A program made the translations under genes and the position numbers. The notes under the pieces are model-generated. The model saw only the letters and a list, made by a program, of their open reading frames with translations. It was not told the origin of the DNA and did not search any database. Source: Jatrophihabitans endophyticus (GTDB lineage: Bacteria; Actinomycetota; Actinomycetes; Mycobacteriales; Jatrophihabitantaceae). Taken from it: a DNA stretch of 64,000 nt. Shown here one piece after another: positions 63,906 through 64,000 of the stretch. The first letter of the stretch is position 1, and each line of letters begins with the position of its first letter. Location of the stretch: positions 889,442 to 953,441 of the forward strand of contig NZ_FQVU01000003.1 in assembly GCF_900129455.1 (NCBI RefSeq), in the 5' to 3' direction.

Positions 63906-63930
63906 TGTCGTGACCTGACAGGTTGTGTCA
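63906..63930. repeat. Probable IS terminal inverted repeat region
   Basis: TGTCGTGACCTGACAGGTTG followed by TGTCA lies just outside the transposase stop and starts with TG as IS ends do. CCTGACA/TGTCAGG also forms a small hairpin here. The other end is outside the window, so the exact terminus is unproven. Confidence 0.45.
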
Positions 63931-64000
63931 GGCGGCGAGCCGGCTGATGGGTGGTCGGCCGCCGAGGGCGGAGTGGCCGCGTCGAGTGTTGTAGTGGGTC
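63928..64000 (-). mobile_element. C-terminal end of an IS transposase (IS481/IS3-like), cut by the window edge
   Basis: Read on the minus strand this gives HYNTRRGHSALGGRPPISRL and then AA and a stop. The Y-N-x-x-R-x-H-S-A-L-G-G-R-P-P pattern is the usual C-terminus of DDE integrase-type transposases of the IS481/IS3 group. Only 24 codons are visible, so intactness cannot be judged. It lies 78 bases after the SPFH gene. Confidence 0.7.

Overview
This 64 kb window is very GC-rich, uses many GTG starts and packs genes tightly with ATGA/GTGA/TGATG overlaps. It comes from a high-GC actinomycete. The gene order acn - NlpC/P60 hydrolase - moxR - DUF58 - VWA - quinone oxidoreductase - fabG - inhA - hemH matches the Mycobacterium tuberculosis acn/ripA/moxR1/fabG1/inhA/hemZ neighbourhood. 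The carriage of xyl genes, a corrinoid C1 locus and a non-mycobacterial type VII locus fits a soil actinomycete (Frankiales, Jatrophihabitantales or Geodermatophilales-like) better than a mycobacterium. That placement is inference.

Layout. 1-3535: a metallopeptidase fragment, an ABC-F ATPase, a small HTH protein and a crotonase with an odd start. 3681-20948: a divergent type VII secretion (T7SS)-like locus. Its leftward arm is FHA regulator, WXG100, EssC-like ATPase, tandem (pseudo)kinase, MoxR, DUF58 and a transglutaminase-like protein. Its rightward arm is a propeller/PASTA surface protein, a second WXG100 and a CHAP-domain candidate effector. 20998-27052: ROK regulator, sugar ABC transporter and xylose isomerase, i.e. 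a xylose locus. 27314-28234: an AbiEi/DUF559-type protein among terminator-like hairpins. 28400-44379: the mycobacteria-like housekeeping block, with moaA and a secreted protein of unknown function inserted. 44449-58141: a C1/methylamine-betaine block made of etfBA, a sarcosine/dimethylglycine dehydrogenase-like flavoprotein, two IclR regulators, purU, a non-pyrrolysine MttB homologue, a corrinoid protein, a methyl-THF methyltransferase, a corrinoid activator, DUF1638 and a short MetF. 58371-63849: small conserved genes ending in an NfeD/SPFH membrane pair. 63928-64000: the 3' end of an IS transposase running out of the window.

How the genes work together. In the C1 block the MttB-like enzyme would demethylate a quaternary amine such as glycine betaine onto the corrinoid protein. 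The methyl-THF methyltransferase would pass the methyl to THF, RACo would reactivate the corrinoid, and MetF and PurU would process the THF-bound carbon. The flavoprotein with EtfBA would oxidise dimethylglycine or sarcosine. In the T7SS arm, EssC and two WXG100 proteins would form the export core, with FHA/kinase control and a double-domain wall hydrolase as likely cargo.

Regulatory DNA is unusually readable. There are paired ROK operators, two 36-bp IclR dyads, an 18-bp element shared by both WXG100 genes, a perfect palindrome in front of acn, several leaderless promoters (TAGSST, then 7-8 bases, then the start codon), and families of long terminator palindromes. No tRNA, rRNA or CRISPR array was seen. 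No gene-free stretch exceeds 300 bases; the longest are 27053-27313 (two hairpins), 2173-2422 (nothing recognised apart from the upstream region of the HTH gene) and 58142-58370 (promoter regions only).
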